64,000 nucleotides of DNA from Siphonodentalium dalli (Eukaryota > Mollusca > Scaphopoda > Gadilida > Siphonodentaliidae), in NCBI GenBank assembly GCA_032622095.1, contig CP136063.1, positions 267,959,426 to 268,023,425 of the forward strand. The letters are read 5' to 3'. The first letter of the stretch is position 1; each line of letters begins with the position of its first letter. The notes under the pieces were generated by a model, which saw only the letters and a program-made list of their open reading frames with translations, searched no databases and was not told the DNA's origin. The position numbers were made by a program, and so were the translations under genes. This document shows, in pieces, positions 23,245-35,566 of the stretch.

Positions 23245-24280
23245 TTAGGATTGAAATGCAATATTTTTACACAAAGCTACTGTTCAGAAGGCTGCTGTCC
23301 TTGCCGCTGAAATAACTCAATCGTATTTATCGGTATGTTCATACGCTGGCCAATTTGCACTGCAAATTGCAAACATTAGAAATGGTTAAAATAACTTGCC
23401 AAATGTCGATATAAATGGGTAAAAGCATTCCCCGCTGGTATAGATAGACATATTACATAGCAGACAGTGGCGTTGACCTCACATCGTCTTGTCACGGATC
23501 TAATTTCCATGAATGCAGATAATTGCAGTTGCACAAAAGACAGTCACCCGACTGCAACTTGAAGGCGCGTGTGATTAAGGGGAGACGCACGTTGTGCATA
23601 AATCCAGACAAAAATGGAAAGAGATTTTCAACAAAGAATTTCTCTGGATATATCTGGCGAAAAATCTTGAATTTCACATATCACCATCTTCATTGTATCT
23701 GAGCATGTATTAAGAGACACATAACAATGGATTTTAATTCATTTGAGAGGTTGAACATATTAGTTTCTTTTTCGTCCTTTTCGGTACCGAGAACTGCTAG
23801 AATAATTAATAATTTCACACAACAATGCAATCACCAAATAGCTTATTGTCTTAGCTCTAAGAAAGGAGGTTTCATTTGTATCATAATGTTAAGATTTTTA
23901 ATTGCATAATATAGCGTCATACTCCCTAATATTATAATGAAAACAAATGTTGCACTCAAGCAGAGAGGAATCAACTCGAATTAGGCCACAATGTTAAGAG
24001 ATATGGTGGAAAGCTTTAACTTGATTATGAACCCATGACCCAGAACTCATCTCAGTCAAATTTTGCATTGTCCAACATCATGACATGAACATTCTCAAAA
24101 TTTAGAAAATTATTTATGGATAGATGCCTTAATGCCTTTCTAATGAAACTGTTTACTTTTATGATTGAAAACAATCATTACATTTCACGAATCAAGAAAA
24201 ATTAAGTCTCCCCTCATAATCTTCAGATATGATATAATGGATATGTAAACTGAACTTTTGAAAACAATATATTTTGAGAG
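23245..24280. other. No feature recognised
   Basis: About 1 kb with only short unassignable open frames; no repeat or RNA gene supported. Confidence 0.35.
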
Positions 24281-24639
24281 AAGTTCTTGGTAGCGGAAAA
24301 CAGTGAAATTTTAAAGATTTTTCGTGTCATTAAAGTAAATGAGGTTATAATATCTAATGGTTCGATCGCTCGTAAATATTGTGTCACATTTAACAAAGAA
24401 ATTCCTGATATAGTTTCATCCATTTTGAAATACCAGAACATGCGACTGAACCTTAAGTCGTTGTATATACTTTGGTGTCCATTTCGTATTATTTTCAGCC
24501 ATCAATACCATAGCTCGACGGAAATTAAATATGTGTCTTCCACATAGTGGCTATATCGTTTGAGGGTACTATACAATCTATTGTCGACAATTATTCAAGC
24601 TTGCTGACTGTCTTTTACGAGAACGATTGTGCGGTGTCT

Positions 24640-25890
24640 ACGATAAATTGCATCGTATAAGTTTATGTATATGTTGCAAACTACATGTGCGATATCCCAT
24701 AATGAATGCGCTATATTGAGGAAGATATTTCATTGTTATATAGTATAAGTTTTACTGGTAATGAACCATTTATAGTAAGAGGGACAATATTAAAAATAAA
24801 TTCAAATTTGTGCTATTAAATGTCGATTACATCCTATTAATAACCATGGGTGTGATAAAGTATTGGTTGAAAGTGGTAAATATGAATTGTAATAGATATT
24901 GTAAAATGTTATATATGTTAGCGCTTAAACTCAGTAATGTCGCATCCTCTAATTTTACATGGATGAACAAAGTTAAGCAAACGTTAAAGTGATGTGAAAC
25001 ACTCCGGTATGGTGATCAAATAGAAATGGAAAATAATATTGCTCAAAGTGGTAATGTTTACAAATATTATATCCAAATTGACAACAAACACCGTCAACCT
25101 TATATTTTAATTAAATACAGTGACTCTCGATGGCGAAATAATTTTCGTTAGCTTATCGCAGATACTTGCGTCCCGAATCGAGAAATAAATATTTACAATT
25201 GCGCGTAGTTCAGACAATGTTTTCTATGGAGTGGTAAGGTCAATTTGTTTTAAATTTTTGGCGATGCTACTTGAATGCTACATTCCTCCAGTTGGCATAG
25301 TGCCTGAATACTAACCTTATTAGTTTCACACACCCGAATAAGTACATAATATGTCTTTAACAGAATGCGGTCAGCTTTACTTAATGAACATAGATACAAT
25401 TCAATTTACTGAACGATTACCCTCATACATTGAGTGGAGCCTTATTTGTAGATTCCATGATAAATCGAAGACTGATATAGACACCTCGCGTAGTAGGGGA
25501 ATTAAATACAAAATGTTCAAATATGATATCCATTTTGAAGATTACTTGAATGTTCTTGACACCCGAAACCGGTTAAAATTATATAGAATCTTGTAACTAT
25601 CAGCTACCTATATATAGAGACAAGCCGATGGAATAATATTGATCTAGCTGTCCAAAGTGTCACAAAAGCAGTCTTGGTGATGAAGTTCACTATTTATTGG
25701 AATGTGAGTTCTTTTAACTTCTTTATGGATGTAAGAAAACGCCTTTTTACAACCAAAATATATTAGAAGAAAAGATGCTACTGCGATGAATGAAATTCTT
25801 AATATGAAGAATCACACATTACTCCGCAATATATGTTCTTTCATTAGGATCATCACGAACGTTTTCTCAGTTCACAATTAATGCATGTAA
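24640..25890 (+). pseudogene. LINE C-terminal remnant, second lineage
   Basis: The 24810-24986 frame reads GVIKYWLKVVNMNCNRYCKM, and 25361-25590 gives FKYDIHFEDYLNVLDTRNRL. A third frame near 25645-25715 encodes CPKCHKSSLGDEVHYLLEC, a CxxC...H...C knuckle with the GDE.HYLLEC wording typical of invertebrate LINE C-termini; MNEILNMKNHTLLRNICSFI follows near 25785. This differs from the family at 48.8 kb. The part upstream of 24810 is too decayed to assign firmly. Multiple frameshifts, no RT core; dead. Confidence 0.6.
24984..25360. mobile_element. TTAA-flanked 373-bp insert in the LINE remnant
   Basis: TTAA occurs at 24984-24987 and 25357-25360. Removing one TTAA plus the intervening bases joins VKQTL to TECGQ in one frame, as expected if the LINE was once continuous. 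The insert begins AGTGATGTGAAAC and resembles 18430-18680. Its ends are not inverted repeats and do not begin CCC, so it is not a standard piggyBac MITE. Confidence 0.5.
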
Positions 25891-25899
25891 ATATATAGG

Positions 25900-26365
25900 A
25901 GAGTAACACTATATGGATTCCCATTCATTCACCAATGCGGATGGTCAGATGCGGTGTTCGACAGAAAGTCTTGGGGGAAAGTAACTAAATATCTGCCAAT
26001 GAGCGCAGTGAGTATCCAGGCATATTCAGTTATAATTGATTATTTATATATTCATGTTATGATACTCGCACTTGGCTTCTATGTTAGTATATTAAAATAT
26101 ATATGCATGTTTCCCGGAATCAATCATACAATATAGTAACAACGGGTGAGCGAAATGAAAATCAACGGTGTAAAGTTGTAAAAATATACCCCAATTATCA
26201 AAGTAAAATAATTGAATCCACATCAGCTCGACTTAATTCAGATGTTAATTTGAGTCTGGTATACATAATTGTTCAGTATAAGTACTAAAATTGACGATAT
26301 ATGAACCTATCATTTGTAGCTAAAACTAAACACACGGGTGTGAAGAAAACAACGTTTCGATCGAT
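25900..26365. other. No feature recognised
   Basis: AT-rich sequence with only short open frames between the LINE remnant and the 41-bp array. Confidence 0.35.
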
Positions 26366-26369
26366 TAGG

Positions 26370-26866
26370 TTACTCCACTCAACAAGGTTTCACGCGCGAG
26401 TATGACATGTTTACTCCATCCAACAAGGTTTCACACGTTAGTATGACATGTTTACTCCATCCAACAAGGTTTCACACGTTAGTATGACATGTTTACTCCA
26501 CTCAACAAGGTTTCACACGAGAGTACGACGTGTTTACTCCATCCAACAAGGTTTCACGCGGGAGTACGACATGTTTACTCCATCCAACAAGGTTTCACAC
26601 GAGAGTACGACATGTTTACTCCACTCAACAAGGTTTCACACGAGAGTACGACATGTTTACTCCATCCAACAAGGTTTCACACGAGAGTACGACATGTTTA
26701 CTCCATCCAACAAGGTTTCACGCGGGAGTAGGACGTGTTTACTCCATCCAACAAGGTTTCACACGAGAGTACGACATGTTTACTCCATCCAACAAGGTTT
26801 CACGCGCGAGTACGACATGTTTACTCCATCCAACAAGGTTTCACACGAGAGTACGACATGTTTACT
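26370..26866. repeat. 41-bp minisatellite array (12 copies)
   Basis: The unit includes TTTACTCCATCCAACAAGG and TTTCACACGAGAGTACGACA. Variants CACTCAACA, GCGCGAG and GCGGGAG alternate, and CATCC/CACTC variants are interspersed. It has the same unit length as the array at 2178-3105 but unrelated sequence. Three overlapping open frames are artefacts. Confidence 0.96.
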
Positions 26867-26869
26867 TCC

Positions 26870-27485
26870 GACGACAATAAGCTAGTAGCGGTGTCAGAAT
26901 TAAACTGCGATTATATTCATCGAATTTTAACATACCATCGACCGGAACCATATGTACATATCTATTATATAATTATATAGCTATATGTCTATTTTATATA
27001 TACTTCTAGTTATATATCTCAATATCCTTTATGTATATACTACATAATGTATGTAATGTATTTACTTGAATGAGAGAATAAAGCTTTCGACCACGGAAAA
27101 AGTAGCTTAAAATTTGGCTAAAAATAATCTTGAAATGGCTAAACGTTTTTGGCTACAAGCTGTTTGGGCCACCGCGAACACTGCAAATATGCCAAAAAGC
27201 GGATTAATTTCTTCCAGCTGTCGCCAAATCAGCGTTACTGGTGATCAATCTACGACAGCGGTTTTGTGTTATTAACGCCACTGGTGTATACTGTTGGGCA
27301 ATTGTTAGAAATCTGTGGACCTGTGTAGATAATTGGTTTTTCCGGTTATTTTGGGACGCGTTAAAGTTGTACTGCGACCCCGAGTCCTGTAAAAGCTGTA
27401 GTTGGAATGTCCAAGTTCGTGAAAGTTCTATTGACTATGCCGATGATTTGAGAAGCTTTATTGTTTTAGGATATTGTAGAAAGGC
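26870..27485. other. No supported gene
   Basis: A TA-rich tract (26960-27060) is followed by unassigned sequence. The 27241-27501 frame contains a YADD-like tetrapeptide but no surrounding RT motifs, so I do not call it. Confidence 0.35.
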
Positions 27486-27489
27486 TAAT

Positions 27490-27845
27490 CTGGCCGTGTA
27501 AAATTGAGCTATAGCGATGGGATATCTCGCAGGGCAACACATTTCGGGTTTTCGTGGGTGTGTATTCGCTGGATGTCTTATAGTTGCAGTATATATGTAA
27601 CTATTATGATCGCGTTAATTGCGTTCGATGTTTAGGTATGAACAATGGCTGGGCCATGCACACTTGAAGATTTTATGGCGGTAAATTTTTTATCCGCATT
27701 TAGAAGCTTTCTGGTTTGGTGAATGAAAAACCTGCAGTAATTAGCCGTAGTTTTTGTAACAATTTGAAGGATTAGTTGTTTTAACGGAATTCTGAGGAAT
27801 GCACCATTCATGTAACCAATATTTTTTATATTATAATCTATATTT
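27490..27845. repeat. Dispersed repeat family R1, copy B (left part)
   Basis: Matches copy A (3330-3770) block by block, including GGGATATCTCGCAGG, ACACATTTCGGGTTTTC, CTTGAAGATTTTATGG and TTTGAAGGATTAGTTG. The continuation of copy A (TAATAATATG...GGTTTTCTTG) is found at 30350-30420, beyond the 2.5-kb transposon. About 55 bp before the transposon are not in copy A. Confidence 0.6.
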
Positions 27846-30337
27846 CACTGGGGGAAAACTGTTTCACCAGGATCGATTCTATCGCCCGTTTGTTCCGTCT
27901 CTATTGGCGTTGAGATCCGACTCCATTTCGACTTTTTTTATTTTTTCTAGAAAGTTTTTGGCGCCATTTTCACAAAAAGATGACACAAAGTTAAGTTTTA
28001 AACTATTATTATTGATGTATGAAAGGCTTATAGCCATTCAGTAATAATATTTATGCTATCGATGTTGTGTTACGTGCATATATCCACATATGTAGACCAT
28101 ACAACTCGATCGTGTGCATTTCCTATGTAAAATCAATGTATCATTCAACGCTGCAAATTTGGTCTATTCGCCTGTAAATCCAGTCGGAAATGATCAGGGC
28201 GTATACCAGGATGGTGGCAGAGTATAATGAAACCATCTCTCAAGATTCCCGCAGCAGAATAATAATCTAAATGAACCGTCAAAAATAGTGAAAAATGTTC
28301 CGACTCATTTGTGATTTTCATGTTCTATAGATCGATTATATCGTTCTTCTAAAGACGCAGTTTCTACTCGATCGACGGTTGTTTTATCAGGCTGCTCAGC
28401 CTTATTTTGCCAGTTATGACACACAATTACAGCACAGAACGGGTAACATAAATGGCCACCAATGTATATTGAATAGCGCGATGAGATTATGGTCCTTTTG
28501 GATGTCTATGGCTTTTGAATTCATATCATAAAGGTTGCCTCTAAATCGTTTGAATTTTTTTCCCTTCAGAATTGATCCTGCAATCGGTGGCGCGATGTTG
28601 AGCCTGGAGTACTCGGTGTTCTTACTTGATTTATCCGTCGACCTGATGGGATGGAGTTCGGCGATGAACTTAATTCAGGAAACACCTTCACCACACCGGC
28701 TGCAATCAGCACGCCCGCCAAAGTTGTGCCCGAATAAATCAACCTCTCGAAGCTGTGTCCCAAAGCCCATTGCAATCTTTTCCCCGTCCAAACAAATGTT
28801 ATACGCGCGAGACATCGTTTGTGGCTGCACTTTTGAAATGTTCTATATTTTGACCAATGATTCCGGATTTGTTGCATTCACTCTCTGAAGAATTTAATTC
28901 TGTCCTAAGTGTTTTTAAACTGGGGCACACAAAATTAATTCGGTCATCTTTTGTATCAGCACATTTCGGCCCGCCCATAAACCGAATGAATTCGGATTGA
29001 AATAGTCTGTTGCAAGAACGGCATGCTTGTTGCACCCTCTGATTCAAGAAATCGTACATCTAGAAATAGCTGAAAAGAGACATTATTTATCGGGAATGTC
29101 CCCGAGGCTAATTGTCGAAGAAAAGACATGTCCAGTCTGGAAACCTATCTGCGTCGTCTAAATTGTGTATTGTTTCTGGTAAGAGGCCAGTTATCTCGTC
29201 CAATGTCGCAGATATTACTTTAACTGAATCGCAGCAATCTATATCCATATTGGAGTCAATCGTGTCGGTAAAGAATGACCTCCCGGCATGAACATCATTC
29301 ACTGGCGTGTTCTTTTTTGAAACGTTGGCACATGCATGGAGTTAGTAATAGATGAAATTCTGCCGCAGACAACTTCAAGCGACATATTTTCTTCGTTCAG
29401 CACGAATTCTGCATCGCCCTGTCTCAGTTTCTTCCATTGCACCCAAAACAATTACGATTTTGTATCTATGGTTTCTACCCAACGACTCAACGTCATCTTC
29501 TCCCACTACAAAATAACAACAGGTTTATCATCAGGATGTGAATCTACAAGATATCTCAACGGCAAACTTCTTCTTGCAATAGTAGCATCTGATTCTCTGG
29601 ATAAATAGAGAGATATACGTGTGTCACTATAGACAATATCTGCAAATGATGATCTTATGGTTGAAATTTAACTGTATAAATGTTTGACGCAAATAGTCAA
29701 GAAACATAAATAAACTTCAACGGAGTCCAAAATAAGATTTGAAGCTATACATGTCCATTACTATTGCATTACTCTGTCTCAAAATCAGAGAAATTTCGTG
29801 TCAATTGAACTGGCAATCGAACCGGAACCTATCAATTTGGTGTGAGAAAGAGGCGGAACCAAAAATTATCGAGTCGGAACCCACGTGTTACTTTACAATT
29901 TCGCGTTTTACTGATTGATTTTTACTTTTTCAAATAGTTTGATGTGTCAAGATTTAACTTATATGATCAAATATTATATAAATCGTATTGAAACAGGCGA
30001 GATCCTCTCTTGTTTCATACTATTTCGAAGGTTAAGATGAAGTTTTGCAAAATTATCAAAACAATATGACTGATCATCACGTAAAATTAACATTAATATG
30101 TGATATGGAGAGTGTTTCCATCCTGGAACATTGAAATGAATGTTTCCTGGATCTAGATCCATTGACATATGTGTGGATAACTATTTTAAAACTATATACT
30201 TACAATTTTCCTGAATGTTGTCCTTATTTTTCACATTTTTGTCATTCAAAATGGTTGAAAAATCAGTAAATGTAGCGATAGGGTCGGAACGGAAATAGCG
30301 ATAGAATCGATTCTGGTGAAACAGTTTCCCCCCAGTG
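27846..30337 (-). mobile_element. 2.5-kb DNA transposon with 60-bp TIRs and 5-bp target duplication
   Basis: TIRs start CACTGGGGG; about 50 of the first 60 bases match between the left end (27846-27905) and the reverse complement of the right end (30278-30337), including CTGTTTCACCAG and ATCGATTCTATCGC. TATTT lies at 27841-27845 and 30338-30342, a 5-bp duplication. The R1 repeat is interrupted here, supporting insertion. Five-base duplications with CAC-initial ends are known for the Transib/RAG-like group, but I see no RAG1-like core, so the superfamily is open. The interior holds a decayed minus-strand coding region. Confidence 0.75.
28450..29560 (-). pseudogene. Decayed transposon protein, family uncertain
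   Basis: Minus-strand frames within the TIR element give, in order, WVETIDTKS and ENMSLEVVCGRISSITNSMH (29500-29340), CDSVKVISATLDEITGLLPE (29240-29170), QACRSCNRLFQSEFIRFMGG (29030-28970), SLKTLRTELNSSESECNK, and in another frame ICLDGEKIAMGFGTQLREVD then LFGHNFGGRADCSRCGEG (28800-28680). Cysteine pairs and the DGEKI...DVDLFGH-like phrase remind me, from memory only, of uncharacterised DUF6589-type transposon proteins of marine invertebrates. Stops and frameshifts break every section. It could instead be host-derived cargo. No catalytic triad can be placed. Confidence 0.4.
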
Positions 30338-30549
30338 TATTTATGGCTAATAATATGTTCTTGGCGGCGTTACCGTTTCTGACTATGGTTTTCTTGTTCA
30401 TGATATCGCGGAGATATTGACATGTATAATAAACTAAGAACAGCGTGAGTGTTGACATTTTAGACAAGTCAAAATAATGTCACTTGATGCATTGGAGTAT
30501 GCGTTCGACATCGGAATTAACGCTCGTACACTTACTATTTACTAGGCTT

Positions 30550-30950
30550 CGGTGGTCAAAAATATTTGATTCGAGTCGAGGAACACACCCATCAAAGTTC
30601 ATAGTGTTCAAATAGCGATTTTTGAAATCTATTATTTTTTACCACCGATAAGTTTTACTGGCCCAGTAAAAGGTCGACGAGAAGAGGGTCTCGGACCAAA
30701 TTGCGGATGAAGATGGATAACTCTAAAATCAAGTGGCTTTTTGTGTCAAATAATTCACAAACCAGCAAAATTTCGTTGAACAACATGTTGATAAATAACA
30801 GGTTTTGGGCAAATTTGAACTATATTTGACTGGTTTATTTTTGGGCAATTAAACGAATCTGATAACTGGAGCAGCATTTAAACACATTGTTTTTGTTGTT
30901 GGAATCTGATGATATGGGGACCATCGAATCGGATTGAGTACCTTTAAGCT
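30550..30950. repeat. Dispersed 400-bp repeat, inverted copy at 53813-54207
   Basis: Shared landmarks in opposite order and strand include GATGAAGATGGATAAC, AAGTGGCTTTTTGTGTC, CAAAATTTCGTTGAACAA, AACAGGTTTTGGGCAA and TTGAGTACCTTT. Alignable over the full length at what looks like 75-80% identity by eye. No terminal repeats or coding sequence. Confidence 0.75.
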
Positions 30951-30999
30951 CAATTATTTATTAAATGTCAATTGACTTCCCATATACATGTACATGCAC

Positions 31000-33925
31000 A
31001 TGTATGTTTGGTCTTTTTAATAAAGTACCTCAAGATATTATAGGGAAATAAAAAAAAACATCGCATCAAAATCAACACCATAGTACACGTGGTTGTTTGT
31101 AGATCTGTTTTAGTATAATATACTAATTCGTTGTACTTAGTTAATCATAATAGGACAATTTACAGTCATGTAGAACCGCCGTGAAGCAACTAATTGGATT
31201 ACAGTAAACATTTATCCATGTCAGGAATCGGAACGCTGAAAATGTGCGTGTCGTGAATCGGAACACTCAGAAAACAGAATCGGAACGTATGGTAGTGTTA
31301 CATTTAGGCAATATATGTCAAGCTAAAATCGCGTATTTTAATCAACTGTATTTTTAAAGTAACGATGGGTTGTTTGTGGACACACGTAAGCAATTTGTTC
31401 TACAAAACATTATCTTTTTCGTTCGAAATTCACATTTGTACACCATAATTTTCTTCTGTGTGTGTGGATTTGAGTGAGCAACCCTTGTAATCTAGTTCAA
31501 CGTGCTATATATGGGACTAAAGAATAAGTAATTGAAGAGTAGAATATACCTTAGAAACAAATCCTAACATTTGAATGTGTCATCCCATGAGTTGCTAACT
31601 CGATATACACCAATTAGTAAACATGGTCGTTGAAAATCGAGCAAAACGTTCGCGGAATCGGATCTTATACCGCTCGGAATGGGAATTTTGCTCGGGCGGA
31701 ATGATATTTCGAGGAGCATATCCTCCACAGTGATCAGGAGTAGTCTAACTACAAACACTCTTCAAATTGTTATAAAGTTCTCCATTCGTTTTTCATTCCA
31801 GGAGATGTACGGTCCGCGATGTGCTTAGAATGACAGAACAAGGCGACTTTTGTGCTGCAACAGTCTTCATCACTCATCCGCATGGCAACCGTGCAGATGG
31901 GAATAATATATTCTTTAATTACGTATTACGTATAACATAGAACGAGTTTGAGATACCTTTTATCACATGCTCAAATAAACGCGAAGTATTCATCGAAAAC
32001 AAGAATCATAAACTTCAGTGACCGCAAGTCATTTAAATAATGGCGTGACGTCATCGCACGCGCTAATATTACACGTGTGTCTTACCAATAATTATGAAGC
32101 TGTTTTTGTGGATTAAATGTTGACTTCCAAGAGCTGACAATTCCTCGTGTCAACCAAGAAACAATGCGATAACTGTTTTAGTATATGAAACGCGCTTTGA
32201 TTGGACAAGCCGTTGTGGCGTTGAATGTCGCTGGGAAAACCCGATCTATTTTAGGTATGATAATAATAGTTATGTTCCCTTGAAGTATTTGATGTCAGTC
32301 AGAACTGTTATTGACCCGTTGTTTCATTAGGAGAACATCGTTAGCTATCTCGATGTTTTTCCCTTGCGTTTTAACATAGGAATTGGGGAAAGAAAATTAT
32401 GATCATTTAATAAATATAATTATCATGTCAGGAACAAAGTTAGTCAATATGACTAATTTATGTTAGTTAAACGTTTTCCCACATGATGACTAACTTAGTT
32501 TAGTCAAAACTACTAAGGCAGAACATTAGTCATTACGACTCGGGTGATGTTGACGGCTAAGAAATTGTTAGTCAAAACGAATAATTTGGCCATTAGATTG
32601 AGTCATTTTGACTATACCTTTCCCTTAGTCACTGGGAAGTGGAAATTTTATGCACAAAATTCTGATACTTAACCATATGCTATATTACCCAGAATCAAAC
32701 ACCGAATTGGAAGCAAGACAAACCTCATTCCAGATTCTAATACTGGTCTGTTGAGAAGTATATCAATATATTGGGTATAAGTCTGTTTAAATGAATGATT
32801 TTTGACAAATTTCATTCCACAATCCAAACCCCCTGTAATAAATACTTTCACTTGTACTAGTTCACTTCAGAAGTCCAAACTAGTATTAATAGCTATTTTA
32901 TTTTTATAACATGTACACATAATACTACACATCCCCATACGCGGGCATGAATAGCACAGTTCTTGATGAGACCAAATGTGATTCCATGCTGTATGATCCT
33001 GCGTTATCTAATTAAAATAGTTGAAATGAACATAAATTTACCATGCGTATGCATAGCGTCCCTTATAAAGGACGGTCCCCTGTCTGGGTGAAAATTAGGG
33101 AAAATGCCCTTTACTTTGCCGTCCAATGTTGAGTTTGCCATTTAGTAACCCGAAACTATATCTAATATCATAAAGAGAAATAAGAAAACAATCGGCAATA
33201 GAATATAACGTCCCTATTGGGACATGTCAGCCAAATACGTCTCTGTTTGTGGATGTCCAACTTATAATTTCAAATTAACCAACCCCTTATATAGCACACC
33301 GAAGTAATTCGAAAAATTCCATTAGCACTCGTTGTGTTATTGGGAAATTACTCGGTAATTGTCAGTTGGTGAGGAATATTCTTCATTTCCACTACATTTT
33401 CACAAATTAACACTTGTAAAACTTCGTCGTAACTTTGAAAATATGGCGACCGTCACATCCACTGGGGGATGTTAAAAAAAAAACTTTTACTCGCATTTTG
33501 TTTGAGAAAAGAAGCTATAATGAAAATCTAGTGGATGTTCAGGTTCTCTATTGAGGGCTCCGATTGTTTGCAATTTAATCGCGGTGGCTCCGGTTCTCTA
33601 CATATATGCGGAGTAGTTTTGACACGTCCACATCTAAAACCAAAATCATGCTCGAACAATTATTGAGCTAAAACAAGATATTGTATATAGGGTTCATATT
33701 ACCTAAATGCATTTATCTGTTCCCAATTAGAATATCTCTTTCTCACAAAGTTACGACATGCAAACAATTACTGAGCACATATATACGTTACTATATTATT
33801 GTTTCTTACGGACATTATTTATCTTCGCGTGACCCAAAATGTACATATCTCGTTTCAGAAGTGTATGTTTGATTGGGAGGTATAGCATAAGAAGTTTCAG
33901 CCAGAGTGATAATACATTTAGCCTA
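31000..33925. other. Largely unassigned 2.9 kb
   Basis: No gene supported. Two small oddities: GAATCGGAAC occurs three times in 31225-31285, and TTAGTC/GACTAA hexamers cluster at 32440-32645. The rest is AT-rich sequence with short open frames. Confidence 0.4.
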
Positions 33926-33927
33926 TA

Positions 33928-34803
33928 TCACTGGGCAATAGTTGTTTTGTTTTATTTTAGTATAAAATGTGACAGGTGTTGTGACTATTATTAGAACTGT
34001 ATAACATTTTTGACAGCAATTTTATTTTATGAAACTTTTTGTTGAATTATATGTGACGGTATGGGTTTCTCGTGTGTATTTAGTCCAGTGAAGCAAATAG
34101 GTCTGCCAACGAGTTTAGTATTTGTTTTCTTTTTGTTGTTGTTGCTGTTCCGTCGCTCCTTAACATGCCATTTCTGGACGCAACTTCCATCTCCGTCTTG
34201 TGATTTGACAAGAAGTTTTCTGTAATATAATGACTTCCGGCTCTATCCTCGTGATGACATAACAATGTGGTCATTAATATTAGGGGCCATGATAGGACGC
34301 TATACAGAGCGAGGCACTTGGTGTAACTTTTGTACATCACTGGGCAATAGTTGTTTTGTTTTATTTTAGTATAAAATGTGCAGGTATTGTGACTATTATT
34401 AGAACTGTATAACATTTTTGACAGCAATTTTATTTTATGATATTTTTTGTTGAATTATATCTGACGGTATGGGTTTCTCGTGTGTATTTAGTCCAGTGAA
34501 GCAAATAGGTCTGCCAACGAGTTTAGTATTTGTTTTCTTTTTGTTGTTGTTGCTGTTCTGTCGCTCCTTCAGATTGGTTCAAATAACCCGCCAGTTCTTC
34601 TAAAAGAAGCCAATCTTCAAATGATGATAACATGCCATTTCTGGACGCAACTTCCATCTCCGTCTTGTGATTTGACAAAAAACTTTTCGGTAATATAATG
34701 ACTTCCGGCTCTATCCTCGTGATGACATAAAAATATGGTCATTAATATTAGGGGCCATGGTAGGACGCTATACAGAGCGAGGCACTTGGTGTAACTTTTG
34801 TAA
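33928..34803. repeat. Two-copy tandem duplication, 408-bp unit
   Basis: ATCACTGGGCAATAGTTG begins both copies (33928 and 34336). They run in step through AAATAGGTCTGCCAACGAG and GACTTCCGGCTCTATCCTCG to GGCACTTGGTGTAACTTTTG. The second copy has an extra segment of about 59 bp (34570-34628) with short inverted ends AGATTGG/CCAATCT. High identity suggests a recent duplication. Confidence 0.9.
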
Positions 34804-34974
34804 TTGCAATTAATTGCTCTTTGGCCCAGCTGCATTATATTGGACGTGCCAATGGATCTGAATACCCATGGCAATGCACATGGCCGCCGCTCATCATGTG
34901 TCAGGTTTATAACTAATTATGTAGTCATATTGGTAGTAATCATGCGGACGGCATATACTACTTTATTCACGGTG

Positions 34975-35075
34975 TAGGAACTGTTACATCGGAAGTCGTT
35001 CTATCGCCGGTATTGTGGTGGTTCTTGACTGATTTGTTACGGTTCCTTGTGATTAAAAATTATAAGTTTCGGGAC
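34975..35075. repeat. Dispersed repeat, inverted copy at 46185-46285
   Basis: CTGTTACATCGG, GTTCTATCGCCG, TTCTTGACTGATTTGT and ACGGTTCCTT occur here in order and, reverse complemented, in 46190-46280. Confidence 0.6.
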
Positions 35076-35566
35076 AAAATCACGCATAATTAGATCTATT
35101 TTAAATACATTAAACTTTCTTGAACGAACAGAGGCTGCATAAGTGCCGTTTTACCGAAACGTGAACTTTAGATCACAATTAACTCGGATATAGCGAGTTA
35201 ACGTGTAATTATCAACATGTAATCACTGAAAACCAAGCCTTGTAAACGTAATTTCTTTGTTTGTGTTCGGTGGCATACCGACTGTGGAACACATTCTGAA
35301 GATGAACACTGAGTATAACTTGTACATGTGTTATTCTTCTGTAAAATAGCTGAGGAAATATCCCGATGTGTGTCGATAATTTGGAGCATTAGCCTCCTAA
35401 TCACAACTTATGATTGTTACGGTTCTATTACAAGGTAATCACGGCTGTGACGGTTCTTTACATGATATTTATTGGAACGATTTTGGATTATTTAGTTGTG
35501 TGTAACAAACGTTTTAAACCCGATCATGGTTGCTGCGGATGTTACCTACATAATTCAACAAGTGTA

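Noticed and set aside
27241-27501. Frame with a YADD tetrapeptide as an RT fragment
   Set aside because: No other RT motif in order around it; part of the region is shared with a non-coding dispersed repeat.
28535-28888. 117-codon plus-strand frame in the 2.5-kb transposon
   Set aside because: The minus strand carries better protein-like segments in order with cysteine pairs; the plus frame is probably their shadow.
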